48,915 nt of DNA from Bacteroidota bacterium (lineage in GTDB: Bacteria; Bacteroidota; Bacteroidia; B-17B0; Aurantibacillaceae): NCBI GenBank assembly GCA_013816895.1, contig JACDDR010000016.1, forward strand, positions 1 through 48,915. The letters are read 5' to 3'. Below are positions 26,818-35,508 of the stretch, one piece after another. Each line of letters starts with the position of its first letter. Position 1 is the stretch's first letter. The notes under the pieces were generated by a model. It was not told the DNA's origin, ran no database searches, and was given only the letters and a program-made list of their open reading frames with translations. Both the position numbers and the translations under genes were made by a program.

Positions 26818-27542
26818 CAGTAAGGTATAATGGCCAGACCTATTGCAAAAGGATGAATGTCGCCTGGCCCTTTATTTTTATTAAACACTTCGCTCAGGTA
26901 ATAGGTAGCACTAATGGCAAATTGCTCGAATCCGATTCTGAAATTTACACCATATCTCAAAGGGTTAACATTTTTAATATCGTACAAGCGGATTTTCCCG
27001 TCATTATCCCGTATCGAACGGAAATTATTTACAACATACCCAATTTTACCTCCTACATGAATTTTAAACTGTCGGTCAGTTTTTGTTCGGAAACGTAGCT
27101 CAATAGGAATTTCCAGAATTTTTTCGGCATACCTGTTTAAAGATACTGCGCGCGTAAAAGGTTCCAACCGGGTGGTAAAGCTATTGTTGATTGTGTCTTT
27201 TACATATACAAAATCAGCGTTGCTGTGAAAATTATGACTGAAAAAACCAATGCCATAACCAAAACAAAAGTTTGAGTTACCAATTGGTTTGTCAAACATC
27301 AGCGCGATATTCATTCCAACACTCGGGAGTTTGGTTTTGATAGTGGAAGGGTATCCCAACCAGGAAGTATGATTTATTTCAATTATTAAACGATCGGCCG
27401 GCTCAAGCTTATAATTTCTTATATCAAACTCATCGTCCTTCTTTTTCTTTTCCTGAGAAAACGCGCTAAATGACGAACAGAGCAAAAGAAAAAAACTCAG
27501 CTGATAAATAGTATAAATGCAGACGAGTATTTTAATTTTCAT
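26817..27542 (-). CDS. Predicted outer-membrane beta-barrel protein
   Basis: A 241-residue protein with a signal peptide (1-29, ending AFSQ), a short charged linker (EKKKKDDEFD), and then repeated amphipathic strands of alternating aromatic and polar residues (for example FCFGYGIGFFSHNFHS and KIHVGGKIGYVVNNF). It ends in a strand finishing with Tyr, as in small Bacteroidota outer-membrane barrels of the PorT or PF13568 kind. It is translated in tandem with the unknown membrane protein downstream. A TAAATTTG element stands seven bases before the ATG. The gene follows the radical SAM cluster on the same strand after a 60-base gap. No substrate or partner can be proposed. Confidence 0.75.
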   Translation of the reverse strand: MKIKILVCIYTIYQLSFFLLLCSSFSAFSQEKKKKDDEFDIRNYKLEPADRLIIEINHTSWLGYPSTIKTKLPSVGMNIALMFDKPIGNSNFCFGYGIGFFSHNFHSNADFVYVKDTINNSFTTRLEPFTRAVSLNRYAEKILEIPIELRFRTKTDRQFKIHVGGKIGYVVNNFRSIRDNDGKIRLYDIKNVNPLRYGVNFRIGFEQFAISATYYLSEVFNKNKGPGDIHPFAIGLAIIPY

Positions 27543-27549
27543 TTCCGAT

Positions 27550-27557
27550 CAAATTTA
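27550..27557 (-). promoter_or_regulatory. Candidate -7 element, beta-barrel gene
   Basis: Minus-strand TAAATTTG, an exact match to TAnnTTTG, ends seven bases before the ATG at 27542. A 6-bp inverted repeat, CTTAAT/ATTAAG (27561-27578), lies just upstream. Confidence 0.45.
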
Positions 27558-27602
27558 ACGCTTAATTAGCACATTAAGAAAGGAATGTGCCGACAACTTT
27601 TA

Positions 27603-28961
27603 TCAGGCAAACTTCATTAAAATGCGGGCCACGCCTGATTTGAAAGCATATTTCAATTTACGGATACTGAAGTTTTCTTTATCGTACATTACTGCATTAT
27701 GAACCCAGCGCAGCGCATACTGATAATACCGTGTGGAATGTGTTCTTTTGAAATCAAGGTCGCGGTCGGTACTTTCAGAAAAATTACCTCCCCCCGAAAT
27801 AGTTTCCCTGGTTTCGTTATATAAGGGTGTTCCTTTAATTGGATAAGCCAAAGTTACCGTATAATGATCAGGCTTTGAAACCTGCAAATGATGAATGGTT
27901 TGACGGATATCTTTTTTGGTTTCACCCGGATAGCCCAGCATAATAAATGTTCCGGCTTCTATTCCGTATTTTTTGGAAAGAATAATCATTTCCCTCACTT
28001 TGTTTACATCTACCCGACGGTCCATTGCGTCTATGATCCGTTGCGATCCACTTTCCGCACCAACCCAGATCCTGAAACAACCGCTTTCCTTTAACATGCC
28101 AAGCACCTCTTCATTCATGCGGTCGGCACGGGTTATGATCTCATACGGAATCATTACATTTTTATCTTTGACAAGGGATGTGAATTCCTTCAACCATTTA
28201 TGGCTGATTGTAAAAACATCGTCAACAAACCAAACTGCTTCAGGATTGTAATGTTCTTTCAGGTACCGGAACTCTTCCACTACTTTTTCCGGACTGCGTC
28301 GCCGGTAAGTGCCGCCATAAACGGCCCGGCTGCACCATTTGCAGGTATAAGGACAACCCCGCATTGTACTTACCGACACCATACTTTTTCCGTGATATTT
28401 CTTCCACGTATTTAAGTATAAATCGAGGTTGATTTTTTTTCGATTCGGAAACGGAAGGTTATTAATGTCCTTTATAAGATTCCTTTCTGGGTTCGTTATC
28501 ATTTTACCATCCTCCATAAACGCAGTGCCAGTACAGTTAGCAGGAAGGCACTTATTTAAAGAAAAGTAGCTGCCGATTTCCGCCATTGTTTCCTCACCTT
28601 CACCAATCACCACCATGTCTGCACCGTGCAACAAATAATCTTCAGAATAATACCGAATTTCAGGTCCGCCCAAAATTACTTTAATTTCCTTTGCTTCCCG
28701 TTTAATAAAGGAAACAATTTTAAGGACGTTTAATTTCGTCATTAAATTTGTGTAGAGCGCGACAATATCAGGCCTGCAACTTTTTATTTCCTTTTTAAGA
28801 TTTTCGATGCTTGAAAAAGTAGAGTCAAACACAGTGTTTTCAATCCCTTTCTCATCCAGGTAAGCCGAGATATAAAGAATTCCCAAAGGAGCATAGGGCT
28901 TCATAATTAACTGCTCCTTTGCATCTTCTTCCAGGAAATATCCGTGCGTTAATAAAATCAT
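27603..28961 (-). CDS. B12-binding-type radical SAM protein (copy 1 of 3)
   Basis: A 452-residue enzyme of the BchE/P-methylase-like radical SAM class. The N-terminal 160 residues have the Rossmann-like cobalamin-binding fold typical of the class (PYAPLGILYISAYL, then VILGGPEIRYYSED and VVIGEGEET) but lack the base-off DxHxxG motif, as is usual for this group. The radical SAM core carries the cluster ligands CPYTCKWC at about 202-209, followed by the AdoMet-binding strand motifs WFVDDVF and WVGAESGSQ. It could methylate unactivated carbons or phosphinates, or cyclise or rearrange; which is unknown. It closely resembles copy 2 in motif spacing and wording, implying duplication. Its ATG overlaps the preceding methyltransferase stop by four bases. 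It is the last gene of the cluster. Confidence 0.88.
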   Translation of the reverse strand: MILLTHGYFLEEDAKEQLIMKPYAPLGILYISAYLDEKGIENTVFDSTFSSIENLKKEIKSCRPDIVALYTNLMTKLNVLKIVSFIKREAKEIKVILGGPEIRYYSEDYLLHGADMVVIGEGEETMAEIGSYFSLNKCLPANCTGTAFMEDGKMITNPERNLIKDINNLPFPNRKKINLDLYLNTWKKYHGKSMVSVSTMRGCPYTCKWCSRAVYGGTYRRRSPEKVVEEFRYLKEHYNPEAVWFVDDVFTISHKWLKEFTSLVKDKNVMIPYEIITRADRMNEEVLGMLKESGCFRIWVGAESGSQRIIDAMDRRVDVNKVREMIILSKKYGIEAGTFIMLGYPGETKKDIRQTIHHLQVSKPDHYTVTLAYPIKGTPLYNETRETISGGGNFSESTDRDLDFKRTHSTRYYQYALRWVHNAVMYDKENFSIRKLKYAFKSGVARILMKFA

Positions 28962-29740
28962 TTTCGTTCAAGATGAATTAAATAATGATCCGCATAATTG
29001 GAGAAAAAGGAAAATCTGGAAAAAAGCTGATCAAGCCCCGAGAAAAAAGAAAAAAGCAATGGACGGTTTTTAAAAAACGAATTCAAATAGGACGGTGGCA
29101 AAAATAAACCAATGGGTTTTGTATTCATACAGATAAAATCCGTTTTGAAAAAATCTTTTATTTCACCCGGAGTATAATACTGAACAATAAACTCTTCCTG
29201 GGCACTACCGGTTTTAACCCCTTCATTTTGCTTGCGTCTAAACGCTTTTGTAAAATCACCTTTGAGTATAAAATAGAAATTTTCCCAGATACACTTTGTT
29301 CCCATAATTACAAATACCATCTGCGAACCACTTTGAGTGAGCGCGGAACAGGTCTTTGTGAAATTTAAAATCTCTGGTTTATCAAGGCAATTTAAGCCGC
29401 CGAAATTTGAAAAAATAACCTGCGTTATTTTATTGACGGCTTTGTCCAGATCCTGTATTGAAGCTTGTTTAACCATGCAATTTTCCAGCAATTGTGTTTT
29501 GTGCTTTGTGACTTCTACCATCTTCTCCGATAAATCGGTACAAAGCAAGTCAGAGCATCTTTCCGCAAGAAACAAAGCATCAACACCTGTACCACAATTT
29601 ATTTCAAGAACCGACATTTCGGGTAAAATCACTTTATCCAAATAGTTGTGCACCAATTGTCGCTGCGCCCGACCCACAAGTGTTTCCGAAAAATGAGCGT
29701 CATACTCAAGCGCATAATTATTAAAGAAAGCTTGCGGCAA
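28958..29740 (-). CDS. Class I SAM-dependent methyltransferase
   Basis: A 260-residue methyltransferase with the Rossmann motif I at 44-52 (VLEINCGTG), an acidic motif II (CTDLSEKM) and a hydrophobic region consistent with the UbiE-like class. The C-terminal third (about 205-255) is rich in Phe and could contact a lipid or form the acceptor pocket. The start is TTG, 20 bases inside the end of the upstream radical SAM gene, and the stop overlaps the next radical SAM gene by four bases, so it is sandwiched and translationally coupled between the two. Acceptor and atom methylated are unknown. Shared function with the radical SAM enzymes is inferred from the overlaps. Confidence 0.82.
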   Translation of the reverse strand: MPQAFFNNYALEYDAHFSETLVGRAQRQLVHNYLDKVILPEMSVLEINCGTGVDALFLAERCSDLLCTDLSEKMVEVTKHKTQLLENCMVKQASIQDLDKAVNKITQVIFSNFGGLNCLDKPEILNFTKTCSALTQSGSQMVFVIMGTKCIWENFYFILKGDFTKAFRRKQNEGVKTGSAQEEFIVQYYTPGEIKDFFKTDFICMNTKPIGLFLPPSYLNSFFKNRPLLFSFFSGLDQLFSRFSFFSNYADHYLIHLERK

Positions 29741-31169
29741 CGGGTTCGAGTTTGTTTAAATAATATTTTTCTCTGTAACTTTTTAATTTATAATAAGGCC
29801 ACAATGCAATGCGCCGGTAATTACCAAATTGACCTTTCCTTAAAAGATTGATTGCCTGCTGGGCCCTATAAGTATTGTGTACGTAACGATGAAGATGTTT
29901 ATAGAAGTCGGCCGAATAAGTATTTTTAAACATCAGCTGAAGATCGTCACTGTCGGTCCAGTTGCTTTTATTTGGCAATTGTTCCTTTACCCTTTCGTAG
30001 AAACCGGTTCCAGGCAAGGGATAGGAAACAGATATCCCAATGTCATCGGGAACCAATTCTTTAACCATGTCGACAGTTCGTTTTAGGTCATCGGCGTTCT
30101 CACCAGGATAGCCAAACTGCAAGAACAAACCTGCTTGTATTTTATGTTGCTTTAAGAGATGAACAGCACGTCGGATTTCATCCACCTTAATCCCCTTATC
30201 CATGGCGTCAAGAATTTTTTGTGACCCGCTTTCAGCTCCCAGCCAGACTGTCTGACAACCGCTTTGTGCAAGGTGCTTTATATTTTCCTCCTCAAGGAGA
30301 AGATCGGCCCGACTCTGAATTTTATACCGGATTTTAATGCCTTCTTTTTTTATGAGGGAAGCAAACTCGTTCAGCCATCCCGGCTTTAATCCAAAAATAT
30401 CATCAGCAAACCAGATGTGATCAAATTTAAAACGCGAATACGCTTCCTTTATCATCTCAACAACATATTGAGGTGAGTGCGAATTATACCGGTTGCCATA
30501 TATGGGTTTTGCGCACCAATTGCACTTGTAAGGGCAGCCACGGGTAGTGACAAAATTTAAAGAGAAGTACCCATGCCTGTTGATCCATATTTTTTTGTAG
30601 GGTTCAATATCAATCAGATCCCACGCTGGCTTAGGAAAAAGATCCAGGTCGCGGCTTACCTGCCTGGGAGCTGTTTTTATTACTTTTCCGTTTTCCACAA
30701 AAGCAAGACCGTTTATCTCTTTACTGGGATTTTTTGAATCTAATTTTTCAACCAGCTCTTTTAAGGTAATTTCCGCTTCACCGATTATTACATAATCAGC
30801 TCCCTGATTGCAATATTCCAAAATATGGTCGGTAGCATCAGAACTGGAAACAATTACGGGAATGTTTTTTTCTCGCGCCAGCTTTTGCATGGCAAACGCA
30901 GCCTCACGCATGTTGGTGAGACACATTTTAGTAAGATAATTAAAACCATCGTCATAAATAACCAACACGTCAGGTTTGAATTCAGTTAAGAAGGGATCGA
31001 TTGCATTTGGTGAATGGGCGAATTGCAGATCCGCTATTTTTATTTCGTGACCATTGGCCCTAAGGAAGGACGCAACATACAAAGTGGCCAGTGGGGGGTA
31101 TGGTGTTTCAGAACTTAGTTGCTTAAGATCGAGTCTTATAAAATATGAATGTGTAATGAGTATCCGCAT
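29721..31169 (-). CDS. B12-binding-type radical SAM protein (copy 2 of 3)
   Basis: A 482-residue paralogue of copy 1. The N-terminal cobalamin-fold region (TPYPPLATLYVASFL, then VIIGEAEIT) is followed by the cluster motif CPYKCNWC at about 210-217. The AdoMet-site segments WFADDIFG and WLGAESGSQ come next, with a FGYPGEN turn, all in the same order and spacing as copy 1. The N-terminal region has no DxHxxG. The C-terminal 90 residues (basic, aromatic) differ from copy 1 and may set substrate choice. The ATG start is clear. It begins three bases after the stop of the nucleotidyltransferase gene. The reaction is not predictable; carbon methylation is the best-known activity of the class. Confidence 0.88.
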   Translation of the reverse strand: MRILITHSYFIRLDLKQLSSETPYPPLATLYVASFLRANGHEIKIADLQFAHSPNAIDPFLTEFKPDVLVIYDDGFNYLTKMCLTNMREAAFAMQKLAREKNIPVIVSSSDATDHILEYCNQGADYVIIGEAEITLKELVEKLDSKNPSKEINGLAFVENGKVIKTAPRQVSRDLDLFPKPAWDLIDIEPYKKIWINRHGYFSLNFVTTRGCPYKCNWCAKPIYGNRYNSHSPQYVVEMIKEAYSRFKFDHIWFADDIFGLKPGWLNEFASLIKKEGIKIRYKIQSRADLLLEEENIKHLAQSGCQTVWLGAESGSQKILDAMDKGIKVDEIRRAVHLLKQHKIQAGLFLQFGYPGENADDLKRTVDMVKELVPDDIGISVSYPLPGTGFYERVKEQLPNKSNWTDSDDLQLMFKNTYSADFYKHLHRYVHNTYRAQQAINLLRKGQFGNYRRIALWPYYKLKSYREKYYLNKLEPVAASFL

Positions 31170-31172
31170 TGA

Positions 31173-32099
31173 TCAGGAATGAAGCTGGCTCATTCGTAAT
31201 TCGAGCCCGTTTAGAACCTTGGACTGATTTCCCTGAGGGTGATGTTTACTTACGCTTTTATAGGACCGCATGTTTAAATCAAATTGGCTTTGATCGAAAT
31301 GCGGGAATTTTTTACGCCATCTTAAAAGTGTCTTCTTAAAAAAATAATCGTCCACCCTCTCTCCCAGCCCGGAAGAAAATAAAGTTTCAATCAGTTTACT
31401 TAAAACAGGTTTATTTTTTTCTTGAATCAGGAGCGCCGGGTTAATTCCTTTGCTATTGGGGAACATCTTATCGATCCAGTCATTTTTGCTTATAAATTCC
31501 AACGCAGTTTCATTTGTAAACACCGGTACGAGCGTTTTTATTTCAGTAGCAACAAATAAATTACTGTCAGGCACATTCATGCCACCACTATCTACAAAAT
31601 AATTGACGCAGAAATACTTTTTAGAATTTAAAAGTACGATCTTCTTAAAAAGGATTAAAAGTGTCCTGCAGATCCATACGCGGCCTTTTTCAGAAACAAT
31701 AAAATAATCAACGTCTCCCGTGGCACTTAACACCCCTTTGGACACCGAGCCCGAGATAAATGCGGCCCTCACGAAAGGAAAACCACTTACGAGCTTTGCG
31801 TATTTTTTAATGGTGCTAAGCTTTTTCGCGAGCAATTTTTCACCTGCCAGCCGTTTTTCTATGCAACCGGCAGAAGATGCAGCAAGATAATAATACCCGC
31901 GCTGATAATGAATTTTTTCAATCCTAATTAATTCTTCAAGAGAGAGAGTTGCGGTTCTTTCATCCATTTCTTCCGAACAATATTTTACAATCTCACTGCA
32001 AGTAACAGGATAATCAAATACATCGAAATAACACAACACCTGATAAACTGATGACAACTTCCCCTGGTGTTCTAACTGCCTATTTGCTGATCCTTCCAA
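31173..32099 (-). CDS. Nucleotidyltransferase-fold protein with N-terminal winged-helix-like region
   Basis: A 308-residue protein. The Pol-beta nucleotidyltransferase signature is visible: ISGSVSKG (GS at 117-118) followed by D129 and D131 (GDVDYFIV). The N-terminal 80 residues (LCYFDVFDYPVTCSEI through YYYLAAS) look like a small winged helix. A third catalytic carboxylate cannot be placed with confidence, so it may be a transferase or an inactive substrate binder. The start is TTG immediately after the TAG of the upstream methyltransferase; the next in-frame Met is not until about residue 45. Minimal NTase proteins can adenylylate sugars, antibiotics or proteins; in this cluster a role in activating or tagging the product is possible but unproven. 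Confidence 0.68.
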   Translation of the reverse strand: MEGSANRQLEHQGKLSSVYQVLCYFDVFDYPVTCSEIVKYCSEEMDERTATLSLEELIRIEKIHYQRGYYYLAASSAGCIEKRLAGEKLLAKKLSTIKKYAKLVSGFPFVRAAFISGSVSKGVLSATGDVDYFIVSEKGRVWICRTLLILFKKIVLLNSKKYFCVNYFVDSGGMNVPDSNLFVATEIKTLVPVFTNETALEFISKNDWIDKMFPNSKGINPALLIQEKNKPVLSKLIETLFSSGLGERVDDYFFKKTLLRWRKKFPHFDQSQFDLNMRSYKSVSKHHPQGNQSKVLNGLELRMSQLHS

Positions 32100-32774
32100 C
32101 TATTTTCGATTTAATTTAAAGATAAAGTTTTTTTCCCACTTTATTTTTTTTTCCTGTTCACACATAAGATACCACCCACTCTTATTCCCAATATCACTTA
32201 TCCTTTCTATTTCGCAGTTTTCTGCAAGCGTTAAATAGATGTCCGATTTCTCATGGACATAATCACCTAACTGCGTAAACAGCTTACTAAAATATTGTCC
32301 ATTGGTCCCGCAGTTCCACGCAAGGCTCCCGACATCAGTTATATCCTTAAAAAAATAAGGAGGATTGATAAATACAACATCAAACTGCTTTGAAGGAATC
32401 GAATCAAAAAGATCGGAATGAACGACAGTAATTTTCGAAGAATCCAGTTCATTAGCCTGTATGTTTTCTTTTATTCCTTTAATAGCCACTTCGCTTAATT
32501 CAAGTGCTACAACCCGCGCACCTTTTTCTAAAGCCCGGAAGCTAATCAATGCAGAGCCGGCTCCCACTTCACAAAACATTTTATTTTTAAGTTCAAGCGT
32601 ATTGAGATAATCAGAAAAAAACAAAGTGCTGAAAAAATAAGCAGGATGAAAAACACCGGGATAAATTTTTAAAGTAAGATTCCCATGCTTATACCCACGC
32701 GGCTTTTTCAAATACCATTTCAGAAATGGTTTCACCACAACATTAGTGTAATGTTTATTAAGGGTGTTAAACAT
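32100..32774 (-). CDS. N-methyltransferase of the HemK/PrmC-like class (NPPY motif)
   Basis: A 224-residue class I methyltransferase. Motif I is VGAGSALIS (70-78), the acidic motif is ALELSEVA, and the catalytic N-P-P-Y is at 137-140 (FINPPYF). NPPY marks enzymes that methylate a planar nitrogen, such as the Gln amide in release factors or adenine or guanine N in nucleic acids, although small-molecule enzymes with this motif exist. The ATG at 32774 shares one base with the TAA of the preceding radical SAM gene (TAATG). An ATG at 32810 would add 12 residues inside that gene and is less likely. Its place between radical SAM and nucleotidyltransferase genes suggests a pathway-specific acceptor. 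Confidence 0.8.
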   Translation of the reverse strand: MFNTLNKHYTNVVVKPFLKWYLKKPRGYKHGNLTLKIYPGVFHPAYFFSTLFFSDYLNTLELKNKMFCEVGAGSALISFRALEKGARVVALELSEVAIKGIKENIQANELDSSKITVVHSDLFDSIPSKQFDVVFINPPYFFKDITDVGSLAWNCGTNGQYFSKLFTQLGDYVHEKSDIYLTLAENCEIERISDIGNKSGWYLMCEQEKKIKWEKNFIFKLNRK

Positions 32775-34273
32775 TAAAATCCTTCTATCTCGGGTTGCCT
32801 GTACCGCCACATCTTTTGCAGCGCTTTGATTCCTATTGGAAAATCGTAAAAACCCGTTTTATACCTGGGCGCACTGTATAGTTTTAAAATCTTTTTCTTG
32901 TAAGGGGTAAATCGAATATCAGAAACGGTTGGAAAATAGCCATTGAGTACAGTTTCAAAATTTCGGATTTTATCAATCATGTACGGCTTTAACCATGGTG
33001 TGAGGGGGTTTTTTCGCAAATCAAAATTTTCCCACACCGGTGAGATCCAGTCTTCGAGGACTTTAGGAAAAGTAAACCCCGAACTCACAATTTGTTTATA
33101 CAGTTCAGACTTTTCTGTTGGAACCGGGCTGTACACGTATATAATTATCTCTGTTCTCGGATTAGCGCCCTTGATTTTTTTTATAAATGCAATATCTTCG
33201 TCGATCTGGCGGTTCACTGCCTCCTCACTTTTACCCGGCAAGCCAAGCACAAAAGAATATTCGGGGATAATATCAAATTTTGCGATGCGTTCAGCAAACT
33301 TTAACACCTGTTCTCCTGTTTGCGTGCCGCCTTTATCCATTTGTTTTAACACTGCATCATTTCCCGTTTCGGCCCCGAAGAATATCATTTTACAACCGGC
33401 TTCCCTTATTAATGCGAGCGACTCGTCCTTGTACTTATCCATCGTATCAATCCTCGCTTCACCCCACCAGGTCATATCCTCCGTGCGAATAAGCTGACTG
33501 AATTCAACCGTGCGCTTTTCAGAAACAAAAAAATTATTATCGTGGAACTCTATCGCGTTTCCGCCATAATTATTTTTAATGAATTTAATATCCTCGTAAA
33601 TACCCTGGGCCGACCTCGCTTTCCATCGGCCATTATAAATAGGAACTATTCCGCAGAATGAACATGTGAAAGGACATCCGAAACTGCTGTGATAAGCAAT
33701 GGTTTCGGAGCCGAGATACGTTTTCCCAAGATAATTTTTAACCGGATAAAACCGGTCCAATTCTTTGTATGGAAGGGGGGGTAATTCATTTAAATCATAA
33801 ATGCCGTCTTTAATGTTGTTAACCAGGGCATTCTCCTTTTTATAAATTATATTCGGAATGTCGTGTAATGACCCTCCCGTTTCAAACGCCTTAAGCAACT
33901 GAGGAAAACAAATATCCCCCATGCCATTTACGACAACATCCACGAATCCGGATTCCAGAGTTACCTGCGGTTGGTTTGAAGGAAAATAACCGCCCCAAAC
34001 TATTTTGGTTGCTGGAAAAAGAGACCGGATCTGTTTGGATACTGTTACGGCCTGCTTTAACTGTGGGCCTGGCATTACAGTGCACCCAAATACATCAATT
34101 TTATTTTTTGAGAAATAATCTTTTATTTTTTCGAACGGATCCGTTTCCATGTTTCCGTCTACAATAAAATAATTATGCTTGCTATGAATACTCGCGGCTA
34201 CCTGCAGTATACTGTTAGGAATGCGGGGCTTTGATTTAGCGGAGCGGGGGTTAAAAAGCAACACAGTAAGCAT
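32774..34273 (-). CDS. B12-binding-type radical SAM protein (copy 3 of 3)
   Basis: A 499-residue radical SAM enzyme, more distant from copies 1 and 2 than they are from each other. The N-terminal cobalamin-fold region (about 1-150) contains VFGCTVMPGPQ and WGGYFPSNQ but no DxHxxG. The radical SAM core has CPFTCSFC near 199-206, and downstream motifs are FHDNNFF and FGAETGND. A long C-terminal extension of about 130 residues (IYVYSPVPTEKSELY to the end) is rich in Trp, Pro and Tyr and resembles that of other BchE-like proteins. The ATG start is good. It lies 50 bases downstream of the flippase gene. It may carry out a different chemical step from the paralogous pair. Confidence 0.88.
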   Translation of the reverse strand: MLTVLLFNPRSAKSKPRIPNSILQVAASIHSKHNYFIVDGNMETDPFEKIKDYFSKNKIDVFGCTVMPGPQLKQAVTVSKQIRSLFPATKIVWGGYFPSNQPQVTLESGFVDVVVNGMGDICFPQLLKAFETGGSLHDIPNIIYKKENALVNNIKDGIYDLNELPPLPYKELDRFYPVKNYLGKTYLGSETIAYHSSFGCPFTCSFCGIVPIYNGRWKARSAQGIYEDIKFIKNNYGGNAIEFHDNNFFVSEKRTVEFSQLIRTEDMTWWGEARIDTMDKYKDESLALIREAGCKMIFFGAETGNDAVLKQMDKGGTQTGEQVLKFAERIAKFDIIPEYSFVLGLPGKSEEAVNRQIDEDIAFIKKIKGANPRTEIIIYVYSPVPTEKSELYKQIVSSGFTFPKVLEDWISPVWENFDLRKNPLTPWLKPYMIDKIRNFETVLNGYFPTVSDIRFTPYKKKILKLYSAPRYKTGFYDFPIGIKALQKMWRYRQPEIEGF

Positions 34274-34323
34274 TCCCGAATTTAATGAATAAATTTCAGC
34301 GATTTTGTTAATTGAATGGTGTT

Positions 34324-35499
34324 TTATGCCAGTATTGCCTTATTTCTCACCAGCAGAAATTTAATAGTCGTCACCAACGCGATTGTTCCTGATACGTTTG
34401 CCACCATAGCTCCATGCATTTGATAAGATGGTACTAATAAAATGCTAAAGACAACGTTAACAAGCGCCGCAAGAATAGCAGCAATTAAAAAATAATTAAG
34501 CTTGTTAAGATGATTTAAAATAAACAGCTGCTTAACAGTAATACAGTAAAAGAACATACTTACCAGCAATAAGCCGGAAAAACTGTAATCAAGCGGAATG
34601 TGATAAATGAAGATTGCAAATCCAATAATACACGACACCGAAAGAACGCTTAGTATAATAAACTGAAGCATTAATTTGTCCAGCGCCGCTTGAGCCTTAT
34701 TGGACGCCAACCTAAAGACAGCTTTAATAGTGTTATTATAAACAGAAGAAATTATAATTTGTGAAACTGACACCAGGTTTAAAATAATACTATAGTATGC
34801 AAACGAATTTTTATGATAGGTTCCCATAATATAAACATCGCCGCGCGACATAAAAAGACTGAACAGCGCAATCGCGAAATAAAATTTGGTTTCATACAAT
34901 AAACGCAACGCACTTCGAAGCGACACCCTAACAAGGCCCGTGTCTCTGACAAGCAGGATTGCAGCCAGGGCTCTGAATGCTTCGCAAAGTAGCAGCGCCT
35001 GAACAGCCATGCCCCGGAGAGGAAGAAAGAAAACAAAGAGTATTATCGTGGATGTATATAAAAAAGATTCGAATATGAAAAGGTGGAGTGTCTTACCTTT
35101 CAAAAGAATAAGCGGATCATAAACGGCTAATAAAGTGCGCACCGCCACAAGGGCTATCAGGAAGATTTTAAAGGTCCAGGTCCATCCTGTAAAACAGATT
35201 AGCAGCGCACTTAATCCCAATAACACAGCTTTACCGGATACTATTTCTGAAAACAGCGTTGGTGAATCCGGTGTATTTTTAATGTATTCCTTAACAAAAT
35301 AATCCCGGAGCCCCCAGCCCGTGAAAGTAACAAACAGGCTAGTCAAAACCAGTATCCACGAGTAATTATACAGCAATTCATGATCGCCGGTTTTATTCAA
35401 AATAAAAAAAAGAACGGCATTAAAAGCCATGGCACCAATACCTCTGCCAATATTGGGTAGCGAAAAAAGAAATTTTCTTATGCTCTTATGACCGATCAT
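34324..35499 (-). CDS. MOP-superfamily flippase (Wzx-like polysaccharide transporter)
   Basis: A 391-residue integral membrane protein with about 11-12 hydrophobic segments spread along its length, basic loops between them and no soluble domain. The start (IRKFLFSLPNIGRGIGAMAFN) and the mid-protein segment with RGDVYIMGTYH resemble polysaccharide export flippases of the MATE/MurJ/Wzx group. These move undecaprenyl-linked saccharides from the cytoplasmic to the outer face of the inner membrane. It is somewhat shorter than typical Wzx (about 420-480). It lies nine bases downstream of the GT87 gene, which acts on the outer face, so the two fit a flip-then-glycosylate order. The substrate is inferred only as lipid-linked. 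Confidence 0.78.
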   Translation of the reverse strand: MIGHKSIRKFLFSLPNIGRGIGAMAFNAVLFFILNKTGDHELLYNYSWILVLTSLFVTFTGWGLRDYFVKEYIKNTPDSPTLFSEIVSGKAVLLGLSALLICFTGWTWTFKIFLIALVAVRTLLAVYDPLILLKGKTLHLFIFESFLYTSTIILFVFFLPLRGMAVQALLLCEAFRALAAILLVRDTGLVRVSLRSALRLLYETKFYFAIALFSLFMSRGDVYIMGTYHKNSFAYYSIILNLVSVSQIIISSVYNNTIKAVFRLASNKAQAALDKLMLQFIILSVLSVSCIIGFAIFIYHIPLDYSFSGLLLVSMFFYCITVKQLFILNHLNKLNYFLIAAILAALVNVVFSILLVPSYQMHGAMVANVSGTIALVTTIKFLLVRNKAILA

Positions 35500-35508
35500 T
35501 AGACTCCT

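Noticed and set aside
32775..32810. Longer ATG start for the NPPY methyltransferase
   Set aside because: It would lie inside the preceding radical SAM gene, and the TAATG overlap at 32774 is a typical coupled start.
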